From positions 1-64,000 of the forward strand of contig NZ_JAAMQJ010000002.1 of NCBI RefSeq assembly GCF_013523125.1: 64,000 nt of DNA, in the 5' to 3' direction. The stretch comes from Pseudomonas entomophila (lineage in GTDB: Bacteria; Pseudomonadota; Gammaproteobacteria; Pseudomonadales; Pseudomonadaceae). This document shows positions 55,412 to 64,000 of this stretch, piece by piece (position 1 is the first letter of the stretch; the number at the start of each line of letters is the position of its first letter). The translations under genes were made by a program, and so were the position numbers. The notes under the pieces were generated by a model, which was not told the origin of the DNA, made no database searches, and saw only the letters and a program-made list of their open reading frames with translations.

Positions 55412-56131
55412 TCAGTAACGCCCTCGCGGCGTGGCACAAGGTACGGTGTCACCTTCACCCAACGGCAGGAAGCTGTCGGTGGTGGCATCGTAGGCCTCGA
55501 TGCGGCTGGTCTCGATGTCATAGATCCAACCGTGGATGTACAACTGCCCTGCAGCCAGACGCGACGCCACCGACGGGTGAGTGCGCAGGTGATGCAGCTG
55601 AGCGATGACGTTTTCCTTGGTCAGCACTTGCATGCTCTCGTGCTCGGTACCGCAGGAGCAATTGTCTTCGACCACGGTCCGGGCGACTTCGGCATGGCGC
55701 AACCAGGCCTTGACGGTCGGCATCTTTTCCAGCGACTGCGGGTTGAGCACGGCGCGCATGGCGCCGCAGTCGGAGTGACCACAAATGATGATGTGGTGAA
55801 CGCCCAGTGCCATCACGGCGTATTCGATCGCCGTGGAGACGCCGCCGTTCATCTGGCCATACGGAGGGACGACGTTACCGACGTTGCGGGTGACGAACAG
55901 GTCGCCGGGCGAGCTCTGGGTGATCAGTTCGGGCACGATGCGCGAATCGGCGCAGGTGATGAACATGGCGCGCGGCTTCTGCGCGGTGGCGAGCTTCTTG
56001 AACAACGCCTCCTGCTCCGGGAACACTTCGTGGTGGAAGCGCAGGAAGCCGTCGACGATCTGCTTCAGGGCGGCATCGGCGCTCTCGACCGGTACGGTCG
56101 GAGCCGGCTTGGATGGGTCCTTGACGGGCAT
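55412..56131 (-). CDS. Beta-class carbonic anhydrase
   Basis: 239 residues with the beta-CA zinc ligands Cys60 and Asp62/Arg64 (TCADSRIVP), and His119/Cys122 (CGHSDCGA). It interconverts CO2 and bicarbonate. It precedes the SulP gene on the same strand, suggesting a bicarbonate uptake or pH-balance module. The N-terminal 20 residues are P/V-rich and lack a signal peptide. Confidence 0.93.
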   Translation of the reverse strand: MPVKDPSKPAPTVPVESADAALKQIVDGFLRFHHEVFPEQEALFKKLATAQKPRAMFITCADSRIVPELITQSSPGDLFVTRNVGNVVPPYGQMNGGVSTAIEYAVMALGVHHIIICGHSDCGAMRAVLNPQSLEKMPTVKAWLRHAEVARTVVEDNCSCGTEHESMQVLTKENVIAQLHHLRTHPSVASRLAAGQLYIHGWIYDIETSRIEAYDATTDSFLPLGEGDTVPCATPRGRY

Positions 56132-56521
56132 GATTCATCCTCTGACGATAGGTAGGCAAATCCATTTTACCGGTGATATATGCAGGCCATGCAGATCTTG
56201 GATGACAAGTTCACGGCAAAAATCACAGTTGCTTTGGACTGATTTCCTACGCTACCGGGGAAAACTTAACTGAAACTGAATTCAGGTGCTCTAGCACGAG
56301 TCTTCCAGCGCGAAGAGGCAGGGGTTCGAACAGTAGCAAAAAAACATCAATGACCAAAGAGCCATGACTGTACTGAGGCCTGTCGCGGACGCTGCGCGGT
56401 GGGATAAGCCGTATGCCGTGCCACGGCCTTTGCGCGAGGTTGACGCGATCATGGCCCACCCTCGAGGTCCTGCCCCTGTGCAGCCTCGAGGCGTGGGTCA
56501 CGCTCGCTTCAGCGTCGTCGG
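56132..56521. other. Interval between M3 peptidase and carbonic anhydrase genes
   Basis: 390 bp, A/T-richer than its surroundings between about 56150 and 56360, holding the carbonic anhydrase promoter on the minus strand at its left end. No gene, repeat or terminator with a T-run was recognised. Open frames here lack signatures and ribosome binding sites. Confidence 0.55.
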
Positions 56522-58516
56522 TCAGGTCAGTCCGTGCCAGCGCACGTACGCTTGCGAACTCGGCGGCCGCCCCAAAAACGCTGCCATGCCTTCGCGCAGC
56601 GGACGCGAGGCCCCCGGCTCGAACAGGGTCTCCTGCAGTGCACGTCCGGTCGCCCGATCCCACAGGCCGTGGGACTCGAAGCGGGTGAACAGGTCGAGGG
56701 CGTGGACATCCGACCACAGGTAGGCGTAGTAGCCTGCATCGTATCCCATGACCAGGTGTTCGAACGCGTGGGCCGGATGCTCGAACTCGATCAGGGGCCA
56801 GTGCCCGCATCGCTCTCGGGCGTCGCCAAGACGTTGCTCGAGGCTCCTGCCATCGTTCGGTGTGTCATGCAGGTCGATATCGAACAACGCCAGGCTCAGG
56901 TGATGCGCGATCTCCTCCACGCTCTGCTGACGCAATGCGTGCAAATACTCCCCGATGCGAGCCCGGGCAAGCGGGTGTCCGTCCTGCTGGTGCGAAGAGA
57001 TCGCCACCAGGTAGTCCGCATCCCACACCCAACGCTCGAACAGTTTGCCGAACAACTCGACGCCATCGGTACCCAGTTCGGTGACATTGGACAGGGCATG
57101 GTTGCTCGTACGGACCAGAAGATGGTGCAGGGCATGACCGAACTCATGGAACAACTTGCGCAGCGACAGGTGATCCAGCAGGGGCTGGCTGCCGTCCAGC
57201 GCTTGCGGTACATCGCAGAACACCGCTACCGAAGCGACTTGGTAGATACCCTCGGCATCGACACGGCGGCCACGGATGTAGGTGGTGTACACCGAATCTG
57301 CCTGTTTGCCAGCATGTTGCACCGCATCGAGGTACAGCAGGCCGATGAGGGCATGGTCCTGCCACACCTCGAACGCCTGCACGCTGGGCGCCCAGGTAGG
57401 GAGTGGCCGAGGGTGCAGCGCCACCCCGAACAACTGCTGTACCAACTGCTGCAGGGCTTGCACCACGGTGTCCAGCGGGAAGTAGTCGCGCAGGTCTTCG
57501 GTGGACAGGCCGGCAGGGGCGAGCGCCTGCACGTAGGCGACGTCCCAAGGCTGTATCACCGCCAGGCCCATGGTGGCCCCTTGGCGCTCGATCGCCGCAC
57601 GCCACTGCAACATGGCCGGCCGGACGTGATCGGCCAACTCCTGGAGAAAGGCGCGCACTTGGTCAACCGACCCCGCACTCTTGCCCTGCAGGCTTTGTTC
57701 CAGGTGACTGGCGAAACCGAGCAGGTGGGCTCTTTGCTCACGCAGACGTGCCAATTGCTGCAACCGCACGCCATTGTCCCGTTGCGGATCAGGGCTGACA
57801 CCACGGGTGTGGTAGGCCCGATACACATGCTCCCGGAGTTCACGGTTCTTGGCATGCCTGAGCACCGCGTCGGTCGCCACGCTTTCACAGGGGATCAACC
57901 AGCCAGGTTCACCGGCCTCGCGCGCCCGTGCAGCCAGCTCGTCACGGATACGTTGTGGAATGCCGTCCAGCCTGGACGCCTCGGTGATGCTCAACCCAGG
58001 CCGATTGATGTGTTCGCTGAACGCCAGGCTCGCGGCTCTGATCTGGGCCTGGATGTCCGCCAGGCGCGCCCTGTCGCTGGGCGCGAGCAGCACGCCGCTG
58101 GAGGAGAACTTGTTCAGGTGCCAGTGCAAGGTCGCCTGTTTCTGGGCATCGAGCTGCTGGCCTATCGTGCTCTGCGCCAAACGGGCATACAGAGCCTGCA
58201 GCGCAGCGTTGACGAATTTATCATCGAAACGCGCCGTGGTCCTGACAAGGAAATCGAGGATCGCCTGCGCCCAGTCCGGGCCCCTGCCCAGCAGCGGTGA
58301 GGCCCCATACAGCACGCTCAACAACTGGGCATCCAGCCCGTCCACGGCCAAGACCAGATCATCCCAGGTAGGCAAGGCCTGCTGATCGGCGATGATGCGT
58401 TCGATGCCGCGTTCATGCGCTTGCAGCACATGGTCGAAGGCTTCACCCATGTTCTCCAGGGTGATCGCAGCATAATCGATGGGAACTGCACTAGGTTGCA
58501 ACAGAGGGTTGTTCAT
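56522..58516 (-). CDS. Second M3 family oligopeptidase (diverged PrlC paralogue)
   Basis: 664 residues with the thermolysin-like zinc motif HEFGH at 457-461 (LFHEFGHALHHLL) and a downstream Glu helix (TELGTDGVELFGKLFE) for the third ligand. The M3 helical N-domain begins NNPLLQ as in PrlC. The usual DLYARxxKRGGAW segment of M3 enzymes is replaced by LDAVQHAGKQADSVYTTY, so substrate contacts differ. It is placed just beyond the YheV-like gene from prlC on the same strand, pointing to an old tandem duplication or acquired homologue. It is predicted cytoplasmic. Confidence 0.88.
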   Translation of the reverse strand: MNNPLLQPSAVPIDYAAITLENMGEAFDHVLQAHERGIERIIADQQALPTWDDLVLAVDGLDAQLLSVLYGASPLLGRGPDWAQAILDFLVRTTARFDDKFVNAALQALYARLAQSTIGQQLDAQKQATLHWHLNKFSSSGVLLAPSDRARLADIQAQIRAASLAFSEHINRPGLSITEASRLDGIPQRIRDELAARAREAGEPGWLIPCESVATDAVLRHAKNRELREHVYRAYHTRGVSPDPQRDNGVRLQQLARLREQRAHLLGFASHLEQSLQGKSAGSVDQVRAFLQELADHVRPAMLQWRAAIERQGATMGLAVIQPWDVAYVQALAPAGLSTEDLRDYFPLDTVVQALQQLVQQLFGVALHPRPLPTWAPSVQAFEVWQDHALIGLLYLDAVQHAGKQADSVYTTYIRGRRVDAEGIYQVASVAVFCDVPQALDGSQPLLDHLSLRKLFHEFGHALHHLLVRTSNHALSNVTELGTDGVELFGKLFERWVWDADYLVAISSHQQDGHPLARARIGEYLHALRQQSVEEIAHHLSLALFDIDLHDTPNDGRSLEQRLGDARERCGHWPLIEFEHPAHAFEHLVMGYDAGYYAYLWSDVHALDLFTRFESHGLWDRATGRALQETLFEPGASRPLREGMAAFLGRPPSSQAYVRWHGLT

Positions 58517-58638
58517 GAAGCATCGCCTCGCTCGAAGTGAAGAGCAGGCGAGCGTGCAGGAGCGGGGCCCGGGCGGTGTGCTAACGATCTACCGCCCAAG
58601 CACCGAACCGGGCGCGAGGCCCGGCCGGTACGCCGACG

Positions 58639-58905
58639 TCATTCGGCCGGTTTCTTGAGTTTCGGATTGGGAAAGAACTGCACGGTCTGCACCGCCTGGG
58701 CCTTGGCTGGCGCCTTGGGCGCCAGGTGATTGACCCGGGTGCCCAGCTCCTTGGGCACCGACAGCCCTTGCTCATTGAGGGTATCGGAAAACCCGCACGC
58801 CACGCATTCGCGGTGCGGCACACCGTCCTCATCCCACATCTTCAGCTTGTCGGCTTCGCTGCACGCCGGGCAGACGGCCCCGGCGATGAAACGTTTCTTG
58901 GTCAT
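58639..58905 (-). CDS. YheV-like zinc-ribbon protein
   Basis: 88 residues with two CxxC knuckles (VCPACSEADK and ECVACGFSD), matching the YheV family of small putative metal-binding proteins usually next to prlC. Function unknown. The ATG at 58905 is chosen for the GAGGTGA ahead of it; a GTG at 58926 overlapping the prlC stop is an alternative. It is coupled to prlC. Confidence 0.85.
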   Translation of the reverse strand: MTKKRFIAGAVCPACSEADKLKMWDEDGVPHRECVACGFSDTLNEQGLSVPKELGTRVNHLAPKAPAKAQAVQTVQFFPNPKLKKPAE

Positions 58906-58922
58906 GCTCACGGTCACCTCGC

Positions 58923-60974
58923 TCACGCCGCAGCGTCTTCACTCAGGCCGCTGTGGCGCAGCAGCGCATCGATGGACGGCTCACGGCCACGGAAATCGAC
59001 GAACAGCACCATCGGTTCACGCGAGCCGCCACGGGCCAGGATGGCTTCACGGAAGGCGCGCCCGGTCTCGGCGTTCAGCACCCCGTCTTCCTCGAAGCGC
59101 GAGAAGGCATCGGCCGACAGCACCTCAGCCCACTTGTAGCTGTAGTACCCTGCCGCATAGCCGCCGGCGAAGATGTGCGCGAAGCTGTTGGGGAAGCGGT
59201 TGTAGGCCGGCGGCCGCATCACCGATACCTCATCGCGCACGCCTTCGAGCACCTCCAGCACGCTGCGACCATCGCCATGGCTGGCATGCAGCTCGAAGTC
59301 GAACAGCGAGAACTCCAGCTGACGCACCATCATCAGGCCGGACTGGAAGTTCTTCGCCGCCAGCATCTTTTCCAGCAGGTCCTGCGGCAGGGCTTCGCCG
59401 GTCTGGTAATGACCGGAGATCAACGCCAGGCCTTCAGGCTCCCAGCACCAGTTCTCCATGAACTGGCTCGGCAGCTCGACGGCGTCCCAGGCCACGCCAT
59501 TGATGCCCGACACACCGGCATGCTCGATGCGGGTCAGCAAGTGGTGCAGGCCATGGCCGAACTCGTGGAACAGGGTGGTCACTTCATCGTGGGTCAGCAG
59601 CGCAGGTTGGCCTGGCGACGCGGGCGTGAAGTTGCACACCAGGTTGGCCACCGGGCTCTGCAGCTCGCCGGCAGCGGTGCGGCGACGGTCGCGGGCGCCG
59701 TCCATCCAGGCACCGCCACGCTTGTTGGCGCGCGCATAGAGATCGAAGAAGAAGCGTCCGACGTGCTGGCCGTGCTCGCTGATCTCGAACAGCCGCACGT
59801 CCGGGTGCCAGCGGTCGAAACCGTCGAGCTCCTTGATCTCGATGCCATACAGACGCTGCACGATGGCGAACAGACCCGACAGCACCTTGTCGATCGGGAA
59901 ATACGCACGCAGGGCTTCCTGCGACACGCTGTAGCGTTGTTCGCGCAACTTCTCCCCGTAGTAGCCGACATCCCAGCTGCTCAGGTCCGCGCAGCCCTGT
60001 TCCTGGGCAAAGGCCTTCAGCTCGGCCAGGTCCTGGGCCGCGAACGGCTTGCTGCGGTGCGCCAGGTCGCGCAGGAAACTCAGCACCTGGTCGCTGGACT
60101 CGGCCATCTTGGTGGCCAGGCTCAGCTCGGCGAAATTGGCATATCCGAGCAGCTCGGCCAGTTCCTGGCGCAGGTCGAGGATCTGGCGCATCACCGGACC
60201 GTTGTCGAACTGCCCGGCGTTGGGGCCTTGGTCCGAGGCGCGGGTGCTGTAGGCCGCATAGACCTCCTCGCGCAAGGCGCGGTTGGCGGCGTAGGTCATC
60301 ACGGCGTAGTAGCTGGGGAATTCCAGGGTGATCAGCCAGCCCTCCAGGTCCTTGGCCTGGGCGGCCGCGGCCATCTGGCCCTTGGCCGACTCGGTCAGGC
60401 CGTCGAGCAGCGCCTCGTCGGTGACGTGCTTGGTCCAAGCCTGAGTGGCGTCGAGCAACTGATTGGAGAAGCGGCTGCCCAGTTCACTGAGCGTGCTTTG
60501 CACCTCGGCGTAGCGCTGCTGCTTGTCCGCCGGCAAGTCGATGCCCGAGAGGCGGAAATCGCGCAAGGCGTGTTCGAGGGTGGTGGTCTGCGCCACGTCG
60601 AAGCCAGCGGCCTCAGGGCTGTTGGCCAATGCCTGGTAGGCCTCGAACAAGGCACGGTTCTGACCCAGCTCGGTGGAGTAGGCACTCAACGCCGGCAGGC
60701 AGGACTCGTAGGCTTCACGCAGCTCGGCACTGTTGCACACGGCATTGAGGTGGCTGACCGGGCTCCAGGCCGCGCCGAGCCGGTCGTTGAGTTCGTCCAT
60801 GGCCAGGACCAGGCCGGCCCAGGTCGGGTGCTGGCCTTGCGTCTCGAGGATGCGCGCGATGGCCGCGCGGTTGTCGGCCAGGATCTGCTCGATCGCCGGC
60901 AGCACGTGTTCGGCCCGGATCGCCGAGAAGGGCGGCAGATCGTAGGGCTGCAGAAGCGGGTTGTTCGCACTCAC
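58923..60974 (-). CDS. prlC: Oligopeptidase A
   Basis: 683-residue M3 metallopeptidase with HEFGH at 470-474, the DLYARANKRGGAW signature (about 411-423) and ELPSQFMENW for the third zinc ligand. It degrades signal peptides and other oligopeptides in the cytoplasm. The start is GTG (SANNPLLQPYDLPPF following), the normal family N-terminus; the frame is open upstream but without support. It is followed directly by the YheV-like gene. Confidence 0.94.
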   Translation of the reverse strand: MSANNPLLQPYDLPPFSAIRAEHVLPAIEQILADNRAAIARILETQGQHPTWAGLVLAMDELNDRLGAAWSPVSHLNAVCNSAELREAYESCLPALSAYSTELGQNRALFEAYQALANSPEAAGFDVAQTTTLEHALRDFRLSGIDLPADKQQRYAEVQSTLSELGSRFSNQLLDATQAWTKHVTDEALLDGLTESAKGQMAAAAQAKDLEGWLITLEFPSYYAVMTYAANRALREEVYAAYSTRASDQGPNAGQFDNGPVMRQILDLRQELAELLGYANFAELSLATKMAESSDQVLSFLRDLAHRSKPFAAQDLAELKAFAQEQGCADLSSWDVGYYGEKLREQRYSVSQEALRAYFPIDKVLSGLFAIVQRLYGIEIKELDGFDRWHPDVRLFEISEHGQHVGRFFFDLYARANKRGGAWMDGARDRRRTAAGELQSPVANLVCNFTPASPGQPALLTHDEVTTLFHEFGHGLHHLLTRIEHAGVSGINGVAWDAVELPSQFMENWCWEPEGLALISGHYQTGEALPQDLLEKMLAAKNFQSGLMMVRQLEFSLFDFELHASHGDGRSVLEVLEGVRDEVSVMRPPAYNRFPNSFAHIFAGGYAAGYYSYKWAEVLSADAFSRFEEDGVLNAETGRAFREAILARGGSREPMVLFVDFRGREPSIDALLRHSGLSEDAAA

Positions 60975-61075
60975 GTTGGGATACCTTGGCAGGAGAAACA
61001 CGGGACCATCTTAATTACAATCGACCCTGACCGCAGCAGGCGGCCACCTATCAGGCTTCAAGAGGGGCACTATAC

Positions 61076-61621
61076 ATGGCCATCCGGACCTTCCGGCAGC
61101 ACACTCCCCAGTTGGGACCCCGCGCGTTCGTCGACAGTTCGGCCATCGTCCTGGGCGACGTGGCAATCGGCGAAGACAGCTCGGTCTGGCCACTGACCGT
61201 TGTCCGCGGCGACATGCACCGCATCCGCATCGGCGCGCGCACCAGCGTCCAGGATGGCAGCGTGCTGCACATCACCCACGCCGGCCCGTTCAACCCTGAC
61301 GGCTTCCCGTTGCTGATCGGCGACGAGGTGACCATCGGCCACAAGGTGATGCTGCATGGCTGCACCCTGGGCAATCGCATCCTGGTCGGCATGGGCAGCA
61401 CGGTCATGGACGGCGCGGTGGTCGAGGACGAGGTGATCATCGGTGCCGGCAGCCTGGTGCCGCCAGGCAAGCGCCTGGAGAGCGGCTACCTGTACGTCGG
61501 CAGCCCGGTTCGTCAGGCACGGCCGTTGACCGACAAGGAGCGCGCCTTCTTCAGCTACAGCGCCAACAATTACGTCACGCTCAAGGACCAGCATCTGGCC
61601 GAAGGCTACGACGCGCCCTAA
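61076..61621 (+). CDS. Gamma-carbonic-anhydrase-like protein (YrdA family)
   Basis: 181 residues built of left-handed beta-helix hexapeptide repeats (about 12-140). Metal-site histidines are seen in VLHITHAG and TIGHKVMLHGC, and the C-terminal helix carries ERAFFSYSANNYVTL. Such proteins bind zinc or iron; many lack proven CO2 hydration. It is divergent from prlC and 19 bases before the HAD gene. Confidence 0.9.
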   Translation: MAIRTFRQHTPQLGPRAFVDSSAIVLGDVAIGEDSSVWPLTVVRGDMHRIRIGARTSVQDGSVLHITHAGPFNPDGFPLLIGDEVTIGHKVMLHGCTLGNRILVGMGSTVMDGAVVEDEVIIGAGSLVPPGKRLESGYLYVGSPVRQARPLTDKERAFFSYSANNYVTLKDQHLAEGYDAP

Positions 61622-61640
61622 CCCCCGACCCGAGATTTCA

Positions 61641-62300
61641 ATGCACCAGCCAAACATCCTGTTCGACCTCGACGGCACGCTCACCGACCCGCGCCTGGGC
61701 ATCACCCGCTCCATCCAGCATGCGCTGGCGCGGCTCGGCATCGACGAGCCGGACCTGACCCGGCTCGAGCCCTTCATCGGGCCGCCGCTGCTGCAGGCGT
61801 TCATGCAGTTCTACGGGTTCGACGAGGCCAAGGCCTGGGACGCGGTGAACCACTACCGTGAGCGCTTCAGCGTCACCGGTCTGTACGAGAACCAGGTCTT
61901 CGACGGGGTGCCTGCCCTGTTGTCGACCTTGGCCGGACAGGGCCGTACGTTGTACATCGCCACCTCCAAGCCGTGGGTGTACGCCCGCGAGATCGCCCGG
62001 CATTTCGCCTTCGACCAGCACTTCAAGGTGATCTACGGCAGCGAACTGGACGGCACCCGCACCGACAAGGTCGAGCTGATCCGCCACCTGCTCGACGAGG
62101 AGCGCCTGGACCCGGCCCAGACCTTGATGATCGGCGACCGCAAGCACGACCTGACCGGCGCGCGCCGCAACGGCGTGCAGGCGGTGGCGGTCGGCTACGG
62201 CTTCGGCAGTCATGATGAGTTGCTGGCCGAGGCGCCGGACTTTCATTTCGAGACGCTGACGCAGCTGCACGCGGCGTTCCTGCACGGTCATGACGCTTAG
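61641..62300 (+). CDS. HAD superfamily hydrolase (Gph/phosphoglycolate phosphatase-like)
   Basis: 219 residues. HAD motifs: I FDLDGTLTD (Asp nucleophile at about 9), II ATSKP (Thr/Ser), Lys in TDKVELI, and IV MIGDRKHDL. A helical cap (about 15-80) is of the type seen in Gph and PpaX. Substrate is not determined; sugar or nucleotide monophosphates are typical. It probably forms an operon with the preceding gene. Confidence 0.87.
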   Translation: MHQPNILFDLDGTLTDPRLGITRSIQHALARLGIDEPDLTRLEPFIGPPLLQAFMQFYGFDEAKAWDAVNHYRERFSVTGLYENQVFDGVPALLSTLAGQGRTLYIATSKPWVYAREIARHFAFDQHFKVIYGSELDGTRTDKVELIRHLLDEERLDPAQTLMIGDRKHDLTGARRNGVQAVAVGYGFGSHDELLAEAPDFHFETLTQLHAAFLHGHDA

Positions 62301-62322
62301 CGACGGGCGCTTCGAACGCCGC

Positions 62323-63417
62323 TCAGGGCCGAGCGCTGGCGGCCAGGGCCGCTAACGCCTGGTGCCGCGCCGCTGGCGGCAGTCGTCCGAGGGCCTGCAC
62401 GCGCTGATGAAAGCGTGCCCAGTCGCCCGGTGCCTGACGGTACAACGCCTCGAAGGCCGGTACCCAACGGTCGTAGAGCCCGAAGGGCAGAAGCGTGGCG
62501 TTGTTCAGCGGGCCTTCGATCCAGGCATCGTACCGGCCCACGCCGCCCCATTGGCTGTCGCGCAGTTGGCGGTAGTCATGGCGCAGTCGCTCGAATTCGG
62601 CCTGTTTGCCCCGGCGCTTGCCCTCGGCATCCAGCGGGCTGTCGTACAAGGCCTGCAAGCGCTCGCGACTGGCCAGCACCAACTGGACGAAGGCTTCACG
62701 CTGACCTCGCTCGCCCTCGGGCACAGGCGCCAGGCCCCGTGCGCGACGCCACTGCCGACTGCCTTCCTGCTCGACGAAGGTGGCATAGGATTCGTTGAAC
62801 TCGGTGTCGTCCTTCACGTAGACGCGCTGGTGCGACAGTTCGTGAAAGATCAGCGTGGCCAGGCGTTCGTCGCCCCAGCCGGTCATGGTCGACAGAATCG
62901 GATCATCGAACCAGCCCAGCGTCGAATAGGCTTCGACACCGCCGACGTAGACGTCCAGCCCCTGCTGGCGCATCAGCGCGGCGGCACCCCGGGCGGCGCC
63001 CTGGCTGTAGTAGCCGCGGTAGGCCACGCACCCGGCGATCGGAAAGCAGTGGGTGAGCGGGTGCAAGGACAGGGCCGGGGTGGCGAACACGTTCCAGACC
63101 ACGAAGCGACGGCCCAGATCGGCATAGACCCGGTAGCTACGGTTGTCCGGCAGCTTCAGATGGTCGCTGGCGAACACGCGCGCCTCTTCGGCCTGTATCA
63201 GGCGCTGGCGCAAGGTCGGGTCCGTCGCAGGATCGTCGATCACCTGTGTGATCGGCGTCCGGGCACGAAGCAGCTGCCATTGCCCCTGAGCCAGCTGCCC
63301 GTAGTACGACGCACTGGAGCAACCGGCGATCAGCCCGCAGGCCAGCAGGGGAACAAACCAGGCCAAGACGCGGTCGAGTGCCGCAAGGTTCGAACGCAGC
63401 AGAACGGGTCGGCACAT
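62323..63417 (-). CDS. Lipoprotein putative aminopeptidase (PF10023 type)
   Basis: 364 residues. Lipoprotein signal GLIAGCSS; the central IFHELSHQRVYVKDDTEFNES stretch (split as HELSHQ and FNESYATFVE) provides an HExxH zinc helix with a downstream Glu. It matches the Pseudomonas aminopeptidase family Aminopep. AGGAG lies 9 bases before the ATG. The protein would sit on the periplasmic face of the outer or inner membrane. It is convergent with the HAD gene. Confidence 0.85.
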   Translation of the reverse strand: MCRPVLLRSNLAALDRVLAWFVPLLACGLIAGCSSASYYGQLAQGQWQLLRARTPITQVIDDPATDPTLRQRLIQAEEARVFASDHLKLPDNRSYRVYADLGRRFVVWNVFATPALSLHPLTHCFPIAGCVAYRGYYSQGAARGAAALMRQQGLDVYVGGVEAYSTLGWFDDPILSTMTGWGDERLATLIFHELSHQRVYVKDDTEFNESYATFVEQEGSRQWRRARGLAPVPEGERGQREAFVQLVLASRERLQALYDSPLDAEGKRRGKQAEFERLRHDYRQLRDSQWGGVGRYDAWIEGPLNNATLLPFGLYDRWVPAFEALYRQAPGDWARFHQRVQALGRLPPAARHQALAALAASARP

Positions 63418-63483
63418 CGGGGCGACTCCTCTCGCTCAACCACCGGTGTTCGCCAGACTACTTGCCTAGGAGAGGTTTCGCCA

Positions 63484-63897
63484 ATGCGTACAAGGTTCAC
63501 CCTCGCAGCCCTCATGCTGCTTGCTGGCTGCTCCACCTTGCCCGAGCCGGATCCGGGCCAGGCGTGGGTGGACCTGGCCCCTGAACAGAACACTGCGCTG
63601 CATGCGCTGGAAGTGGACGATCGTGCCTGGGGCGACAAGCGCTATTTCGAAGTCCCACCCGGTCCACACGAACTCACCGTGCGCTACCAGTTTCCGGTCG
63701 CGCCAAGCAACATCGGCCCGGAGGCGGAGTCGCTCTGGCGCGATTGCCAGCTCAACGTCACCTTCAAGGACTTCGACGCCGGCCAGCGGTATCGCCTGCA
63801 GGCCGGCAGCATCGGTTTCCGTCCCTGGGTCAAGCTGTACGACCAGCAGCAGAACCTGCTCGGCCAGGGCGCGCCTGCCGGTTGTCAACGCAGCTGA
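63484..63897 (+). CDS. Small lipoprotein, unknown function
   Basis: 137 residues with a lipobox (LMLLAGCST, Cys16). The mature part is beta-rich with RYFEVPPGPHELTVRYQF and FDAGQRYRLQAGS, a pattern found in the PA0062-like lipoproteins. AGGAGAGG is its ribosome binding site. It is divergent from the aminopeptidase and followed by another lipoprotein. Confidence 0.8.
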   Translation: MRTRFTLAALMLLAGCSTLPEPDPGQAWVDLAPEQNTALHALEVDDRAWGDKRYFEVPPGPHELTVRYQFPVAPSNIGPEAESLWRDCQLNVTFKDFDAGQRYRLQAGSIGFRPWVKLYDQQQNLLGQGAPAGCQRS

Positions 63898-63938
63898 TCG
63901 CACAGCGCGCTATGCTGTGACCTTTCAGGAGCAGCACA

Positions 63939-64000
63939 ATGAAGACCATGCGCTTGTGCGTGATGCTTGCCGCCCTTGGCGTATTGGGCGGGTGCGCCAG
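63939..64000 (+). CDS. Lipoprotein, 5' end only (cut by window)
   Basis: Starts ATG at 63939 after CAGGAGCAGCACA. The 20 visible residues (MKTMRLCVMLAALGVLGGCA) are a lipoprotein signal with GGCA lipobox. The rest lies beyond the window, and it is probably cotranscribed with the preceding lipoprotein. Confidence 0.75.
   Translation, partial: MKTMRLCVMLAALGVLGGCA

Overview
The window is a chromosomal segment of a fluorescent Pseudomonas, most likely of the P. putida group. The evidence is high-GC coding sequence, P. putida-style REP elements (a GCGGGCAAGCCCGC core), and gene order matching the known Pseudomonas blocks algB-kinB, dsbA-cc4-engB-ersA-polA, znuA/zur-znuC-znuB, metNIQ and the carbonic anhydrase/SulP/SCO region. 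No phage, insertion sequence, CRISPR array or tRNA was recognised. Species cannot be fixed from sequence reading alone.

Layout. 1-240: tandem promoters of an rRNA operon that reads leftward out of the window. 0.27-3.8 kb: glutarate (lysine/5-aminovalerate) catabolism, gcdG-gcdH with divergent LysR regulator gcdR. 4.0-6.9 kb: proton-translocating transhydrogenase pntAA-pntAB-pntB. 7.0-8.5 kb: acetyl-CoA hydrolase/CoA-transferase. 8.9-12.4 kb: a DUF1127 protein, three tandem DUF2388 secreted proteins and a DUF4105 protein, whose promoters share two short motifs. 12.9-22.8 kb: GFA-type protein, citrate transporter, TerC, Na/Pi cotransporter, M16 peptidase, DUF5924-type membrane protein, SpmAB-like protein and GltP. 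23.5-25.5 kb: envelope genes (Ivy lysozyme inhibitor, DUF1328, small membrane protein, BON/OsmY-like).

25.7-34.9 kb: alginate regulators algB-kinB, an EAL phosphodiesterase, a lipoprotein amidase, a GGDEF protein with an altered active-site motif, an EEP nuclease/phosphatase and dsbA. 35.1-41.1 kb: cytochrome c4, engB, the sRNA ErsA with a textbook AlgU promoter, polA, DUF2782 and homoserine kinase. 41.5-45.4 kb: zinc uptake (znuA divergent from zur-znuC-znuB) and a lipoprotein, flanked by REP-bearing composite repeats. 46-51.5 kb: catalase HPII, the methionine importer metNIQ and an orphan SCO1. 51.8-56.1 kb: a conserved hypothetical, an unrecognised 361-residue protein, a SulP transporter and beta-carbonic anhydrase. 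56.5-64 kb: two adjacent M3 oligopeptidases (one is prlC), YheV-like protein, gamma-carbonic-anhydrase-like protein, HAD phosphatase, a lipoprotein aminopeptidase and two lipoproteins, the last cut by the window end.

Most of this is conserved Pseudomonas backbone. The points most worth a second look are: (i) SCO1 and a PA0104-like gene lie side by side where related genomes carry the whole aa3 cytochrome c oxidase cluster; (ii) an unknown, probably beta-rich protein sits next to that junction; (iii) the diguanylate cyclase carries GDEEF instead of GGEEF; (iv) exact shared motifs precede the DUF1127 and DUF2388 genes; (v) 134-bp REP-containing units are duplicated in tandem with a relative 4 kb away; and (vi) there is a second, diverged M3 peptidase beside prlC.
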